Source of the DNA: Palsa-504 sp963753195
Lineage (GTDB): Bacteria > Actinomycetota > Actinomycetes > Streptosporangiales > Streptosporangiaceae
Direction of reading: 5' to 3'
DNA: 64,000 bases
NCBI GenBank assembly: GCA_963753195.1
Contig: CAVWBH010000003.1
Span: forward strand, 124,001 to 188,000
Shown here: in pieces, positions 24,282 to 33,421 of the stretch
Numbering within the stretch: the first letter of the stretch is position 1
Layout of the letters: each line of letters starts with the position of its first letter
The notes under the pieces: generated by a model
Seen by the model: only the letters and a program-made list of their open reading frames with translations
The model's database searches: none
What the model was told of the DNA's origin: nothing
Program-made: the position numbers and the translations under genes

Positions 24282-26411
24282 ATGGTTACCCGAGCGGCAC
24301 GAAACCACCGGGCCCGCCGCTGTCGGCGGGCCGACCCGGCCGTCGGGACGCTGGTCCCGGCCGAAGCCCCGGCCGACTACAGGCGGCCCAGGTCGCTGGG
24401 CCCGGCCGTCGGAGATTATGTGCGGGCCATGCCGGCCGAGAGCCGGGTCATCCTGGAGATGCTGGCGGTGCTGAACCAGCGCACGCCGCTGGCCCAGCTC
24501 GGCCAGGCCGCGGAGGTGACCTCGCCCAGCGCGGCGATCGAGCCGGCCGCGGCGGCCGGCCTGGTCGACTTGTGGCCCGCCGAACCAAGCTGCCCGGTGG
24601 CGATCCGCCACCCGCTGGTCCGGGACGCGATCTACGCGGGCATCCCGGTCAGCAAGCGCCGCCTGCTGCACGCCCGGGCCGCCGACCTGGTCAGCGAGGC
24701 CATGGCCTGGGAACACCGGGTGGCCGCCCTGGACCAGCCCGACGAGGACCTGGCCGCCGAACTAGAGCAGCTCGCCGCCTCCGAAGCGGCCCGCGGCCGC
24801 CTCGGGCTGGCCGCCACCCACCTGCAGTGGGCCTCGGACATCTCCCCGGACCGGGCCGACCGCGAACGGCGGCTGCTGACCGCCGCGCTGCACCTGACCC
24901 TGGCCGTGGAGTCCCGGGGCCTGGCCCTGCGCGAGGCCGTCGAGGCCACCGCGTCGTCCCCGCTGCGCAGCTGCGTGCTCGGCACCATGGCCTTCTCCTC
25001 CGGCCAGCTCGCCGAGGCCGAGCAGCGGTTCAGCCAGGCACTGGCCCAAGCCCACAAAGACCCGGGCAGCCAGCCGCTGGCCGCGGAGATCGCCAGCAGG
25101 CTGGCGGACACGGCCAGGCGGCTGGGAGACGGGCAGCGGGCCCAGGCCTACGGACGGCAGGCGCTGAGCACCGGCGCCCTGGACCCGGCGGCCGCCAGCC
25201 GCACGCGCACCCTGATCGCCATCGGCACGGCCCAGCTGGCGGGCCCGCGCACCGCCCTGGCCGAGCTGCGGCACCTGGAGGCCGATCCGGCCCGGGTCTC
25301 CCCCGTCGATGTGGACGGCCTGACCTTCCGCGGGGTGTTCCGGCTGCTGGCCGGGGACCTGGACCAGGCCGTCAGCGATCTGGCCGCCAGCCTCAGGCTG
25401 GCCGGGCGGGGCGCCACGGCCGCCCTGGGCCTGCGCGCCCACGGCTTTCTCGCGCTGGCCCAGTACCTGGCCGGGGCGTGGGACGACGCGGCGGACACCG
25501 CCGAGCAGGGGTTCTCGGCGGCCGCGGCGCAGGCCCGCCGCCACGAGCTGCCGCTGCTGCACCTGGCCCACGGGTGCGTGCTAGCCGCGCGCGGCCGGGC
25601 CGGGGAGGCCGAACGGCACGCACGGCAGGCGGAGCAGGCGGCGGCCAGCCTGGACTACGGCCAGGAGCGCCTGTACGCGGCGATGGCCCGGGCCCTGGCC
25701 TGCCAGGCTTCGGAAGACTACCTGGGCATGGCCGACGCGCTCGGTCCCTGGCAGGACGAGGCGGCGCTGGACGGCCACAGCCGGCTCGCCGCGGTGCTGT
25801 GGCGCCCGCTGCTGGCTGAGGGCCTGATCGGGTCGGGCCAGTTGACGCAGGCGGCCGACGTGATGGCCCGGATGCGGGCGGAAAACGGCCAGGTAGCCTA
25901 CCTGCAGCCCGCCGTGGCCTGGCTGGACGGGTGGCTGGCCGAGCGGCGCGGCGCCCCGGAGGAAGCCCTGGAGATCTACGCCCGCGCGGAGGCGGGCGCC
26001 AGCACCCAGAGCCCGGTGTACACCGCCCGGCTCCTGCTGGCGCACGGGCAGCTGCTGCGCCGCACCGGGAACCGGAAGGACGCGGTCGAGCGTCTGCGGC
26101 AGGCGCTCGAGCTGTATCAGGTGCTGGCGGCCGCGCCGTTCGCAGCCCGGGCCGAGGAGGAGCTGGCGGCCTGCCGCCTGCCCGGCACCCCGGGCGGCGG
26201 GCAGCCGGTGCTGGCGCTGACGAGCCGGGAGACAGAAGTGACCCTCCTGGTCAGGAAGGGCCTGTCCAATCCGGAGATCGCGGCCGAGCTGTTCATCAGC
26301 CGCAAGGCCGTCGAATACCACTTGGGTAACATCTACGCCAAATGCGGCCTGCACGGACGCCAGGAACTGCGGCGCTTCGTCGAGCAATCGCGGCTGCCGG
26401 AAGCAGCCTGA
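24282..26411 (+). CDS. LAL-type LuxR regulator lacking the AAA ATPase domain
   Basis: 709 residues from ATG 24282 with AAGGAAG upstream. From about residue 40 (PRSLGPAVGDYVRAMPAESR) it aligns closely with the full-length LAL proteins at 37.3 and 43.1 kb, through the TPR-like region to the C-terminal LuxR HTH (LTSRETEVTLLVRKGLSNPEI, ending in KAVEYHLGNIYAKCGLHGRQ). The first roughly 260 residues of those proteins, with Walker A and B, are absent and replaced by a short basic tail rich in Arg. It may therefore regulate without ATP or antagonise its paralogues. It lies just upstream of the lysS operon promoter. Confidence 0.85.
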   Translation: MVTRAARNHRARRCRRADPAVGTLVPAEAPADYRRPRSLGPAVGDYVRAMPAESRVILEMLAVLNQRTPLAQLGQAAEVTSPSAAIEPAAAAGLVDLWPAEPSCPVAIRHPLVRDAIYAGIPVSKRRLLHARAADLVSEAMAWEHRVAALDQPDEDLAAELEQLAASEAARGRLGLAATHLQWASDISPDRADRERRLLTAALHLTLAVESRGLALREAVEATASSPLRSCVLGTMAFSSGQLAEAEQRFSQALAQAHKDPGSQPLAAEIASRLADTARRLGDGQRAQAYGRQALSTGALDPAAASRTRTLIAIGTAQLAGPRTALAELRHLEADPARVSPVDVDGLTFRGVFRLLAGDLDQAVSDLAASLRLAGRGATAALGLRAHGFLALAQYLAGAWDDAADTAEQGFSAAAAQARRHELPLLHLAHGCVLAARGRAGEAERHARQAEQAAASLDYGQERLYAAMARALACQASEDYLGMADALGPWQDEAALDGHSRLAAVLWRPLLAEGLIGSGQLTQAADVMARMRAENGQVAYLQPAVAWLDGWLAERRGAPEEALEIYARAEAGASTQSPVYTARLLLAHGQLLRRTGNRKDAVERLRQALELYQVLAAAPFAARAEEELAACRLPGTPGGGQPVLALTSRETEVTLLVRKGLSNPEIAAELFISRKAVEYHLGNIYAKCGLHGRQELRRFVEQSRLPEAA

Positions 26412-26441
26412 TCGGGGCCGGAAAACACGAGGGAACGGTTC

Positions 26442-26508
26442 CTGGGGAGACGAACTAGGGAGTTTGCCTAGGGACTGCGGTCAGCGCAAAGCCGACAGTT
26501 GAGCTATC
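26442..26508 (+). promoter_or_regulatory. Island promoter C, upstream of lysS
   Basis: CTGGGG (26442-26447), CTAGGG (26455-26460) and CTAGGG (26468-26473) at 13-bp steps. GGGACT is followed by exactly 20 nt ending in GCCGAC, then AGTTGAGCTATC (26497-26508). The lysS ATG is 38 nt further on. Confidence 0.8.
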
Positions 26509-26546
26509 TAACCGGAGCAATTGAGCCGAGGAAGCGGACATCCATC

Positions 26547-28139
26547 ATGAGCACCCCAGTCCTCCACCACGAATCAGCCCCGCAAGAGCCACGTCCTGGG
26601 CAGGGACCGGGTGACGGAACGGATCAGCGGCCGGGGCCCGACGGCCCGGGTGCCGGGGGTTCCCCCTCGGGGCTGGCCGCGCAGGCCGCCGAGCGCCGGG
26701 CCAAGCGCGATGAGCTGCGGAACCTGGGCGTCAATCCTTATCCCACCCGGTTCGATCGCACCGCCACGCTGGCCGAATTGCATGCGGCGCACGCCGACCT
26801 GGAGCCGGACACGCGGACGGGCGAGGTGGCGGCGGTGGCGGGGCGGGTGGCCTCGATACGGGGCCACGGCAAGCTCCGGTTCATCACGATCGAAGACGCC
26901 AGCGGAGCCGTTCAGCTGATGTTCCAGGCTAACCACCTTCCGGCGGACACGGCCGCGGTCGAGGCGCTGGTCGACCTGGGCGACTGGGTGGGTGCCACCG
27001 GCGAAGTGATCACCAGCCGCCGGGGGGAGCTGTCCATCGACGTCACGGGCCTGGAGATCCTGGCCAAGGCGCTGCGGCCGCTGCCGGACAAGTGGCACGG
27101 CCTGAACGAGGCGGAGACCAGGTACCGCCAGCGCGAGGTGGACCTGCTGGCCAACAAGGAGAGCCGGCGGGTCTTCGACATCCGCTTCAAGACCCTGTCC
27201 GTCCTGCGGAACCGGCTCGAGGCCCAGCACTTCGTGGAGGTCGAGACGCCCATTCTGCAGCCGCAGGCCGGCGGGGCCATAGCCCGCCCGTTCTTCACTC
27301 ACGCCAACGCGCTGGACGCCGAGTTCAGCCTGCGCATCGCGCCGGAGCTGTACCTCAAGCGGCTGGTCGTCGGGGGCTACGAGCGGGTGTTCGAGATTGC
27401 CCGTAACTTCCGCAATGAGGGGATCGACACCCGGCACAGCCCGGAGTTCACCTCGCTCGAGGCCTACCGGGCCCTGGGCGACTTCCAAGACGGAATGGAC
27501 CTCACCGAGCATCTGATCACCGAAGCCGCCCGGGAAGCGGCCGGCCGGCTCGAGTTCGACTTCGCGGGCCAGCGCGTCGACCTGACGCCGCCGTGGCCGC
27601 GCCGCGACCTCCTCGACCTGCTCGCCGAGCGGCTCGGCCAGCGGGTGCACCCGTCCATGCCGGTCGAGGACGTGCGTCAGATCTGCGTGGCCAACGACGT
27701 TCCCTTCCTGCCGTCGTGGGGTTCCGGGAAGCTGATCTTCGAGCTGTACGACAGGGTCCTGATGCCCGAGACGGTGGGCCCGGTCTTCATCTACCACTAC
27801 CCCACGGAGGTCTCCCCGCTGGCCCGCCAGTCCCTCGACGACCCCACGGTCACCGACCGGTTCGAGCTGGTGATCACCGGGCGTGAGCTGGCCAACGGAT
27901 ACAGCGAGCTCAACGACCCGGACGAGCAGGCCGAGCGGTTCAAGGCCGAGGCGGCGATGGCCGCCGGAGGCGACGCCGAGGCCCCGCCGGCCGATCTCGC
28001 CTTCGTCCGGGCGCTGGAGTACGGGCTGCCGCCCACCTCCGGCATCGGCATCGGCATCGACCGGGTGGTCATGCTGTTCGCCGAGGTGCCCGCGATCCGT
28101 GACGTCATCCTCTTCCCGATCATGCGCCCGGAGGCGTGA
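26547..28139 (+). CDS. lysS: Lysyl-tRNA synthetase, class II (LysX/MprF-associated)
   Basis: 530 residues from ATG 26547 (GAGGAAG upstream). A Pro/Gly-rich N-terminal tail of about 55 residues precedes the OB-fold anticodon-binding domain (VAGRVASIRGHGKLRFITIE). The class II catalytic core follows with motif 2 (FEIARNFRNEG) and motif 3 (GIGIGIDRVVML). It charges tRNA-Lys. In mycobacterial LysX a lysyl-tRNA synthetase is fused to an MprF-like domain; here the two are separate but adjacent genes 1 bp apart, so this enzyme most likely feeds lysyl-lipid synthesis. A housekeeping LysRS is expected elsewhere (inference). Confidence 0.92.
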   Translation: MSTPVLHHESAPQEPRPGQGPGDGTDQRPGPDGPGAGGSPSGLAAQAAERRAKRDELRNLGVNPYPTRFDRTATLAELHAAHADLEPDTRTGEVAAVAGRVASIRGHGKLRFITIEDASGAVQLMFQANHLPADTAAVEALVDLGDWVGATGEVITSRRGELSIDVTGLEILAKALRPLPDKWHGLNEAETRYRQREVDLLANKESRRVFDIRFKTLSVLRNRLEAQHFVEVETPILQPQAGGAIARPFFTHANALDAEFSLRIAPELYLKRLVVGGYERVFEIARNFRNEGIDTRHSPEFTSLEAYRALGDFQDGMDLTEHLITEAAREAAGRLEFDFAGQRVDLTPPWPRRDLLDLLAERLGQRVHPSMPVEDVRQICVANDVPFLPSWGSGKLIFELYDRVLMPETVGPVFIYHYPTEVSPLARQSLDDPTVTDRFELVITGRELANGYSELNDPDEQAERFKAEAAMAAGGDAEAPPADLAFVRALEYGLPPTSGIGIGIDRVVMLFAEVPAIRDVILFPIMRPEA

Positions 28140-28140
28140 C

Positions 28141-31113
28141 ATGACTGCGGTGCCGGAAAGCCAGGAGCGCAGCGGGGCGCTGCGCGCCGCGGAGAACCCG
28201 GATGGCGCGGCGGACAGCGGCCCGGCCCCGGCCGGGTTCTTCGTCCCCGATCTGATCCGGCTCGAGGTGGGGCGGGGCAGCCGGGTGGTCGTGGTGAGCG
28301 ACCTGCACCTCGCGCCTACGGCCACGGAGGTATCCACGCTGGCCGCCGACCAGCTGGCCCAGGTGCTGAACAGCTTCCAGCTGCCCGGGATGCTGGTGAT
28401 CGCGGGCGACGGGTTCGAGATGCTCGCCGCGGCGCCGGACGTGGCCGGGATCCTGGATGCCCATCCCCAGTTCACCGACGCGGTCAAGCATTTCGCCGCG
28501 GACAAGAATCATCGCGTGGTGCTGACGCCGGGCAACCACGACGGCCAGCTCGGCTGGGACGAGAAGTCGGTGACCCTGCTCCGCGAGCGTCTGGGCGTGA
28601 GCGACGTGGCGCTGGCCTGCGATCTGGCCATCGAGACCGGCAACGGCACCCAGCTGGTCCGGGTCATGCACGGCCACCAGTTCGATCAGTACAACGCGTT
28701 CGACGATCCCCGGTCCCCGGTCGACACCCCGCTGGGCCACCACGTCGTCCGGCAGGTGCTGCCCAAGCTGGCCTCCCGCGACCAGCCCGGCTCGCTGCTG
28801 GAGGGGGTCCGGTGGACCAACGGTGATCCGTCCTCCTTCCTGGGATCGCGCCTGCTGTACCGGATGGTGGCCGGGTGGCTGTGGTGGCTGGCGGTGCCGT
28901 TCGCGGCCGCGCTGCTGCTGCGCCTGCTGTCCTTCGCGCCGGGCGTCAAGCCGCTGCTGAGCCATCACGCCGAGCGGTGGCTGATCGTGTTCGGCATCCT
29001 GGTCGTGGGCATCGCGGTCATCGCCGCGGCCACCGCCATCGCCACCATGCTCCGGGTCAACCGCGCCCTGGCCGACGCCTCGATCGGCGAGCGAGGCGAG
29101 GCCGCGGCCCACAACGCGACCGTCCGGGCCGAGGCGGCCCGGCTGATCTCGCAAGGGCACGCCGGGCTGGTCACCGGTCACACCCACGAACCGGAGATCT
29201 CCCAGGTCGGTGACGGGTTCTACGCCAACACCGGATGCAACACCGAGGTGGTGCGGGCGCGCAAGGCCCGGTTCGGGCTGCCGACCCCGTTCCTGGCCGT
29301 CCGGCGGCTGTCGATGGTCGAGCTGACCGGCGGGCCGGTGCTGTCCGTCTCGCTGTCGCTGGCCGAACAGCCCATCGGCCAGCCCGCGGCACTGGAGCGG
29401 CTGGTGCTCGCACCCGAGCGGAACCGCCCGAGCAAGCTCGAGGTTGTCGGCCGCCTTCCCGACGGAGCCACCTGGCCGATCAGCGAGCGGGCGCTGCTGC
29501 CGTGGGTGCGGCGCCGGAGGATCCGCCGGGTAGCCGCGTTCGGGCTGCTCGTCGCGGGGGTCCTGAACGTGGTGCTCGCACTGCTGTGGTCGGTCCGCTG
29601 GGTCCACCCGATCGGCCTGTGGCTGCCGTTCGGCATCCATCCGAACAGCGGCGTCACCGCCGTCATCGGCGGCCTGGCGCTGGCCGGGGTGGCCCGGGGC
29701 GTCCGGCTGGGGTACCGCCGGTCCTGGGTGGCGGCGTTGGTGCTGCTGCTGGTGAGCACGGTCTACCGCCTGCTGCACGACGTGGGCCTGGAAGGGTCGA
29801 CCATCGCCTGCCTGTTCGGCGTGTGGCTGCTGCTCGAGCACCGTAACTTCCGGGTCAGCCCGGCCGGCCTGCGCCGCTTCGTCGGCCTGGCCATCATGAC
29901 CAGCTTCGTGGTGGTGGGCCTGGCCGCCGGCCTGGACGTCGCCTTCGTGCAAGCCCGCGAGACCCGCGACGTGGTCGTGCTCGTCATCGTGGGCCTGCTG
30001 GTCCTGGTGCTGGCCACGGCGCTGCCCGCCCGCGAGCACCGGCGGACCGGAGAGGAGCGGGCCAGCGCGTTCGCCCGGGCCCGGCAGATCTTCGACCGGT
30101 ACGGCGGCGACACGCTGGACTACTTCGCCCTGCGCGACGACAAGTCCTGGCTGTTCTCCGGGAACACCCTGATCGCCTACTCGGTCATCAACCGCGTCAT
30201 GCTCGTGTCGCCCGACCCGATCGGGCCGGTCGACGAACGCCTCGACGCGTGGACCGACGCGATGGACCTGGCCGACACCAACGGGTGGTACATCTGCGTG
30301 CTCGGCGCCTCCGCGCCGTGGCTGCCGATCTACCAGGCGGCCGGGCTGACCGGGGTCTACATGGGTGACGAGGCGATCGTCGACTGCCAGGTCTTCTCGC
30401 TCAAGGGCAAGCCGATGAAGTCGCTGCGGGGCGCCTACAACCGGGTCTCCAAGGCCGGCTATCGCGTCGCGGTCATGCAGGCCCTCGAGGCCAGCGCGGA
30501 GCTGCGCAGGCAACTGGAGGACCTCTCCACCCAGACGCGCCAGGGCGAGGCCGAGCGCGGCTTCTCGATGACCCTCAGCCGGATGTTCGACGAGCGCGAC
30601 ACCGGCCTGCTGCTCGCGGTCTGCATGGATCCCGAAGGAAAGCCGGTGGCGTTCAACCAGTACGTCCCGGCCGCTCACGTCAACGGGTACTCCCTGGACC
30701 TCATGCGGCGGACCAACGACCCGGACGCGCCGAACGGCCTGACCGACTTCGTGATCATCGAGACGATCAACTGGATGGCCGAACGGGGCCTGAACGGGCT
30801 GGGCCTGAACTTCGCGGTCATGCGCGCGGTGGTCGCCGGGGAGACCGGCGACGGGCCGTGGCAGTCGGCGGAGAAGGCCGTGTTCCACCGGTTCAGCGAC
30901 AGCATGCAGATCGAGTCCCTGTGGAATTTCAACAAGAAGTACGACCCGGAGTGGCGCCCGCGCTACTCGGTCGCTGACGACCGCTCGCACCTGCCGCGGG
31001 CCAGCCTGGCCATCGCCCGGGCCGAGTCCGTGACGGAGCTGCCGGTGGTCGGCAGGTTCATGAAGCCGAAGGCCCCGGTCCTCGACCAGCGGCCGAAGGA
31101 GCCGGTGTCATGA
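28141..31113 (+). CDS. Metallophosphoesterase–MprF (DUF2156) fusion, aminoacyl-lipid synthase
   Basis: 990 residues. Residues about 48-360 are a metallophosphoesterase: SDLHL (53-57), GDGFE (89-93), GNHD (131-134), HGH (177-179) and GHTH (346-349). Two membrane helices (about 245-265 and 281-304) are inserted before the last motif. About six helices lie at 463-628, then the DUF2156 lysyltransferase domain (640-970) with the substrate-binding MprF features. MprF enzymes move Lys from Lys-tRNA onto phosphatidylglycerol. The phosphoesterase could prepare or remodel the lipid headgroup; that is inference. GD is followed by GFE rather than the usual xxD, so metal-site integrity should be examined. 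It overlaps the permease gene by 4 bp. Confidence 0.88.
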   Translation: MTAVPESQERSGALRAAENPDGAADSGPAPAGFFVPDLIRLEVGRGSRVVVVSDLHLAPTATEVSTLAADQLAQVLNSFQLPGMLVIAGDGFEMLAAAPDVAGILDAHPQFTDAVKHFAADKNHRVVLTPGNHDGQLGWDEKSVTLLRERLGVSDVALACDLAIETGNGTQLVRVMHGHQFDQYNAFDDPRSPVDTPLGHHVVRQVLPKLASRDQPGSLLEGVRWTNGDPSSFLGSRLLYRMVAGWLWWLAVPFAAALLLRLLSFAPGVKPLLSHHAERWLIVFGILVVGIAVIAAATAIATMLRVNRALADASIGERGEAAAHNATVRAEAARLISQGHAGLVTGHTHEPEISQVGDGFYANTGCNTEVVRARKARFGLPTPFLAVRRLSMVELTGGPVLSVSLSLAEQPIGQPAALERLVLAPERNRPSKLEVVGRLPDGATWPISERALLPWVRRRRIRRVAAFGLLVAGVLNVVLALLWSVRWVHPIGLWLPFGIHPNSGVTAVIGGLALAGVARGVRLGYRRSWVAALVLLLVSTVYRLLHDVGLEGSTIACLFGVWLLLEHRNFRVSPAGLRRFVGLAIMTSFVVVGLAAGLDVAFVQARETRDVVVLVIVGLLVLVLATALPAREHRRTGEERASAFARARQIFDRYGGDTLDYFALRDDKSWLFSGNTLIAYSVINRVMLVSPDPIGPVDERLDAWTDAMDLADTNGWYICVLGASAPWLPIYQAAGLTGVYMGDEAIVDCQVFSLKGKPMKSLRGAYNRVSKAGYRVAVMQALEASAELRRQLEDLSTQTRQGEAERGFSMTLSRMFDERDTGLLLAVCMDPEGKPVAFNQYVPAAHVNGYSLDLMRRTNDPDAPNGLTDFVIIETINWMAERGLNGLGLNFAVMRAVVAGETGDGPWQSAEKAVFHRFSDSMQIESLWNFNKKYDPEWRPRYSVADDRSHLPRASLAIARAESVTELPVVGRFMKPKAPVLDQRPKEPVS

Positions 31114-32673
31114 CGATCCGGCAGTGGCATCTGACTCGTGGGGGTCATGTGGATGGGGGGGCTGGGCTGCTGATGGCGGACCGGCCGGCTGGGGGGCTGG
31201 CTGGGGGGGTGGCGGCTGGGCCGGCGGGGGGCGGGGTGCCGGGCCGGGGGGTGGCGCGGCGGCTGGGTGTGGTGGGGCTGGCGCTGGTGCTGATCTCGGC
31301 GATGGACAGTATCCGGAATCTGCCGACGACGGCGACGTTCGGCTGGTCGGCGATTTTCTTTTACGGCATCGCGGTGGCGGCGTACCTGGTGCCGGTGGCG
31401 TTGTGCTCGGCGGAGCTGGCCACCATGGTGGGCGGCGGGATGTACCGGTGGGTGCGGGAGGCGTTCGGGTCGCGGTGGGGTTTCCTGGCCGTGTGGTGTG
31501 ACTGGTCGGAGAACATCGTGTGGTTCCCCACGGTGCTGGTGTTCCTGGCCACCACGGCCGCGTACGTGATCAACCCGGACCTGTCGCAGAACAAGGCGTT
31601 CCTGGTCCCGGTGATGCTGGTCATCTTCTGGGCGGTGACGCTGTCCTCGCTGTTCGGGTCGCTGAAATCGGCCCGGTGGACCGGGGTGGGGGTGATCATC
31701 GGGACCGCGGTGCCGACCGCGGCGATCATCGGCCTGGGCCTGTGGTGGACCGCCAGCGGCAACCCCTCGGAGATCCCGTTCCATCCCGCCGCGATCATCC
31801 CGGCCTGGCACGGCCTGGCCAGCCTGGTCTACGCGGCCGGCATCGTCGTCGCGTTCGCCGGCATGGAGATCGGCGGGTTCTACTCCCACGTGACCCGCAA
31901 CGTCAAGCGGACCTACCCCGGCGCGGTCCTGATCGCCGCGGTCACCGTGGCGACCCTGTCGATCCTGGGCAGCGTGGCCATCGCCATGGTCGTGCCCGGC
32001 AGCCAGATCGAGCTGGCCGGCGGGATCATGCAGGCCGTGTCGGTGTTCTTCGCCAAGCTCGGCATCTCCGCGCTGATCAAGCCGTTCGGCGTGCTGGTCA
32101 TCATCGGCGTGCTGTGCGGCCTGGCGTCCTGGTCCATGGGCCCGGCCGAGGGCATGCGCCGGGTCGCCGCCGACGGGCACCTGAACCCGTGGTGGGGCCG
32201 GACCAACCGGCGCGGCGCCCCGACCATGGTCCTGCTCCTGCAGGCCACCCTCGGCTCCGTGCTGGCCCTGGCCCTGATCTTCGTCAACAACATCAACACC
32301 TACTACTGGATGCTCACCGCGCTGGTCGCCCAGACCTTCCTGATCATGTACTTCCTGATGTACATCTCCGTCGTCCGGCTCCGCATCACCCAGCCCCAGG
32401 CCCCCCGCCCGTTCAAGATCCCCGGCGGCAGAATCGGCCTGGCCCTCATCGTCGGCGCCGGCGTCATCGGCGCCGCCTTCACCTTCTTCCTCGGCTTCAT
32501 CCCCGCCACCCACCTGTCCACCCAGGGCACCATCGCCTACATCACCGTCATGGCCATCGGCATGATCACCATCATCGGCACCCCCTTCCTCCTGCACCGC
32601 GGCCCCTCCACCACCACCGACACCCGCACCGACCCCGGCCTGGGCACCCCAGAAGGACCCTGACATGCGGCCG
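31092..32673 (+). repeat. Inverted repeat, left arm (1,582 bp)
   Basis: The segment covers the last residues of the MprF fusion, the whole permease gene and the first bases after it. It is repeated in reverse orientation at 34529-36110. Both arms have equal length, and all overlapping translated frames agree, so no difference is visible. The match ends at GCCGAAGG on one side and at GCGGCCG on the other. Confidence 0.92.
31110..32663 (+). CDS. APC family amino-acid permease/antiporter, copy 1
   Basis: 517 residues with about twelve membrane helices after a Gly-rich cytoplasmic N-terminus. The first helix is VVGLALVLISAMDSIRNLPT, and the next loop ends with CSAELATMVGGGMYRWVREA. The layout is that of the glutamate:GABA-antiporter branch of the APC superfamily, whose members exchange amino acids (including basic ones or decarboxylation products) across the membrane and often serve acid resistance. 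The ATG overlaps the MprF stop codon (ATGA), so it is the third gene of the lysS operon; lysine handling is an inference. An identical protein is encoded at 34.5-36.1 kb. Confidence 0.9.
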   Translation: MTIRQWHLTRGGHVDGGAGLLMADRPAGGLAGGVAAGPAGGGVPGRGVARRLGVVGLALVLISAMDSIRNLPTTATFGWSAIFFYGIAVAAYLVPVALCSAELATMVGGGMYRWVREAFGSRWGFLAVWCDWSENIVWFPTVLVFLATTAAYVINPDLSQNKAFLVPVMLVIFWAVTLSSLFGSLKSARWTGVGVIIGTAVPTAAIIGLGLWWTASGNPSEIPFHPAAIIPAWHGLASLVYAAGIVVAFAGMEIGGFYSHVTRNVKRTYPGAVLIAAVTVATLSILGSVAIAMVVPGSQIELAGGIMQAVSVFFAKLGISALIKPFGVLVIIGVLCGLASWSMGPAEGMRRVAADGHLNPWWGRTNRRGAPTMVLLLQATLGSVLALALIFVNNINTYYWMLTALVAQTFLIMYFLMYISVVRLRITQPQAPRPFKIPGGRIGLALIVGAGVIGAAFTFFLGFIPATHLSTQGTIAYITVMAIGMITIIGTPFLLHRGPSTTTDTRTDPGLGTPEGP

Positions 32674-32784
32674 GGGTTCCTTGTCCTTACCTTCGTGATA
32701 GCGGCCCCGGCGCACCAACTCTGCTGACGTCCGGTCAGCCCGTTGGCTCGGCATCGAGGCAGCACTGGCCCGCTGAGCCGATAG

Positions 32785-32907
32785 CCTCCTGCGGGCGCCC
32801 CTCCTGCTGGGGCGGCGCAGGATCCGCCGCCCGTGTATCAGCTGCCGGAGATGACGGTTCCCGGGAACGGCCAGCTGGACATGGTGGATGGGCCGTTGTA
32901 CAAGTAA
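32785..32907 (+). pseudogene. Possible C-terminal remnant of an unknown protein
   Basis: Bases 32674-33143 hold no complete gene. One short open frame of 40 codons between stops encodes a Pro/Ala-rich stretch followed by VYQLPEMTVPGNGQLDMVDG and LYK at the end. It has no start or ribosome site and looks like the tail of a lost gene next to the inverted-repeat breakpoint. It may also be chance. Confidence 0.25.
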
Positions 32908-33143
32908 GAGCTGGTACGACGGCACATCCACCAGGTGACCAGGGCGTGCCACGCCGAGCGCGAAAGCCGCAAAAGTGGGCAAATGCCTGCCGACGGCAGC
33001 TCGCGGAACCGTAGCAGGCCATCAAAACCCCATCACGGCCCCGGGTCGCGCCCCGGGAGGGACCCGGCGCGCCGGTGACCGAGGAACGCGCAAAGACAGC
33101 CCCGGGGAGCACCGGGCGTGCTTGAGCGCGGCGAAACGGGCCC

Positions 33144-33401
33144 TCATGCTGGCTCCCTGACCTGCAGGGCCTGTCCGTAATCGACAGGGGACATCATCCG
33201 GCGGGCCGAGTGTCGGCGGTTGTGCTGGTAATCGTGGAGCCACGTGGTGACCGCGGCCCGCGGTGCCGTCCTGGCGGCAAACCGCTTCCGTGCATTCAGC
33301 CGCGGCCGGTTGGCATGATCACGCCCGAGAACCTGGCCGCGGGAGCAGGGGAAACCCACACGCGTCGTCCCGCGCTTCCGCGGAAACATGAAGACAGACA
33401 C
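33144..33401 (-). pseudogene. IS3-type transposase C-terminal fragment
   Basis: The end of this frame reads TTWLHDYQHNRRHSARRMMS then PVDYGQALQ. This matches the C-terminal integrase-core signature of IS3-family transposases (YNxxRxHSAxxxxSPxxY). The DDE part and the rest of the element are missing, and no terminal repeats are visible. It is a relic lying in the 1.86-kb spacer of the inverted duplication and may have taken part in the rearrangement. Confidence 0.6.
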
Positions 33402-33421
33402 GCATCAAGGGACTAGCTCAG

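Noticed and set aside
28120..30990. Large minus-strand open frame opposite the MprF fusion
   Set aside because: Antisense shadow with low-complexity His/Gln/Arg-rich sequence; the plus frame has clear catalytic motifs and membrane helices.
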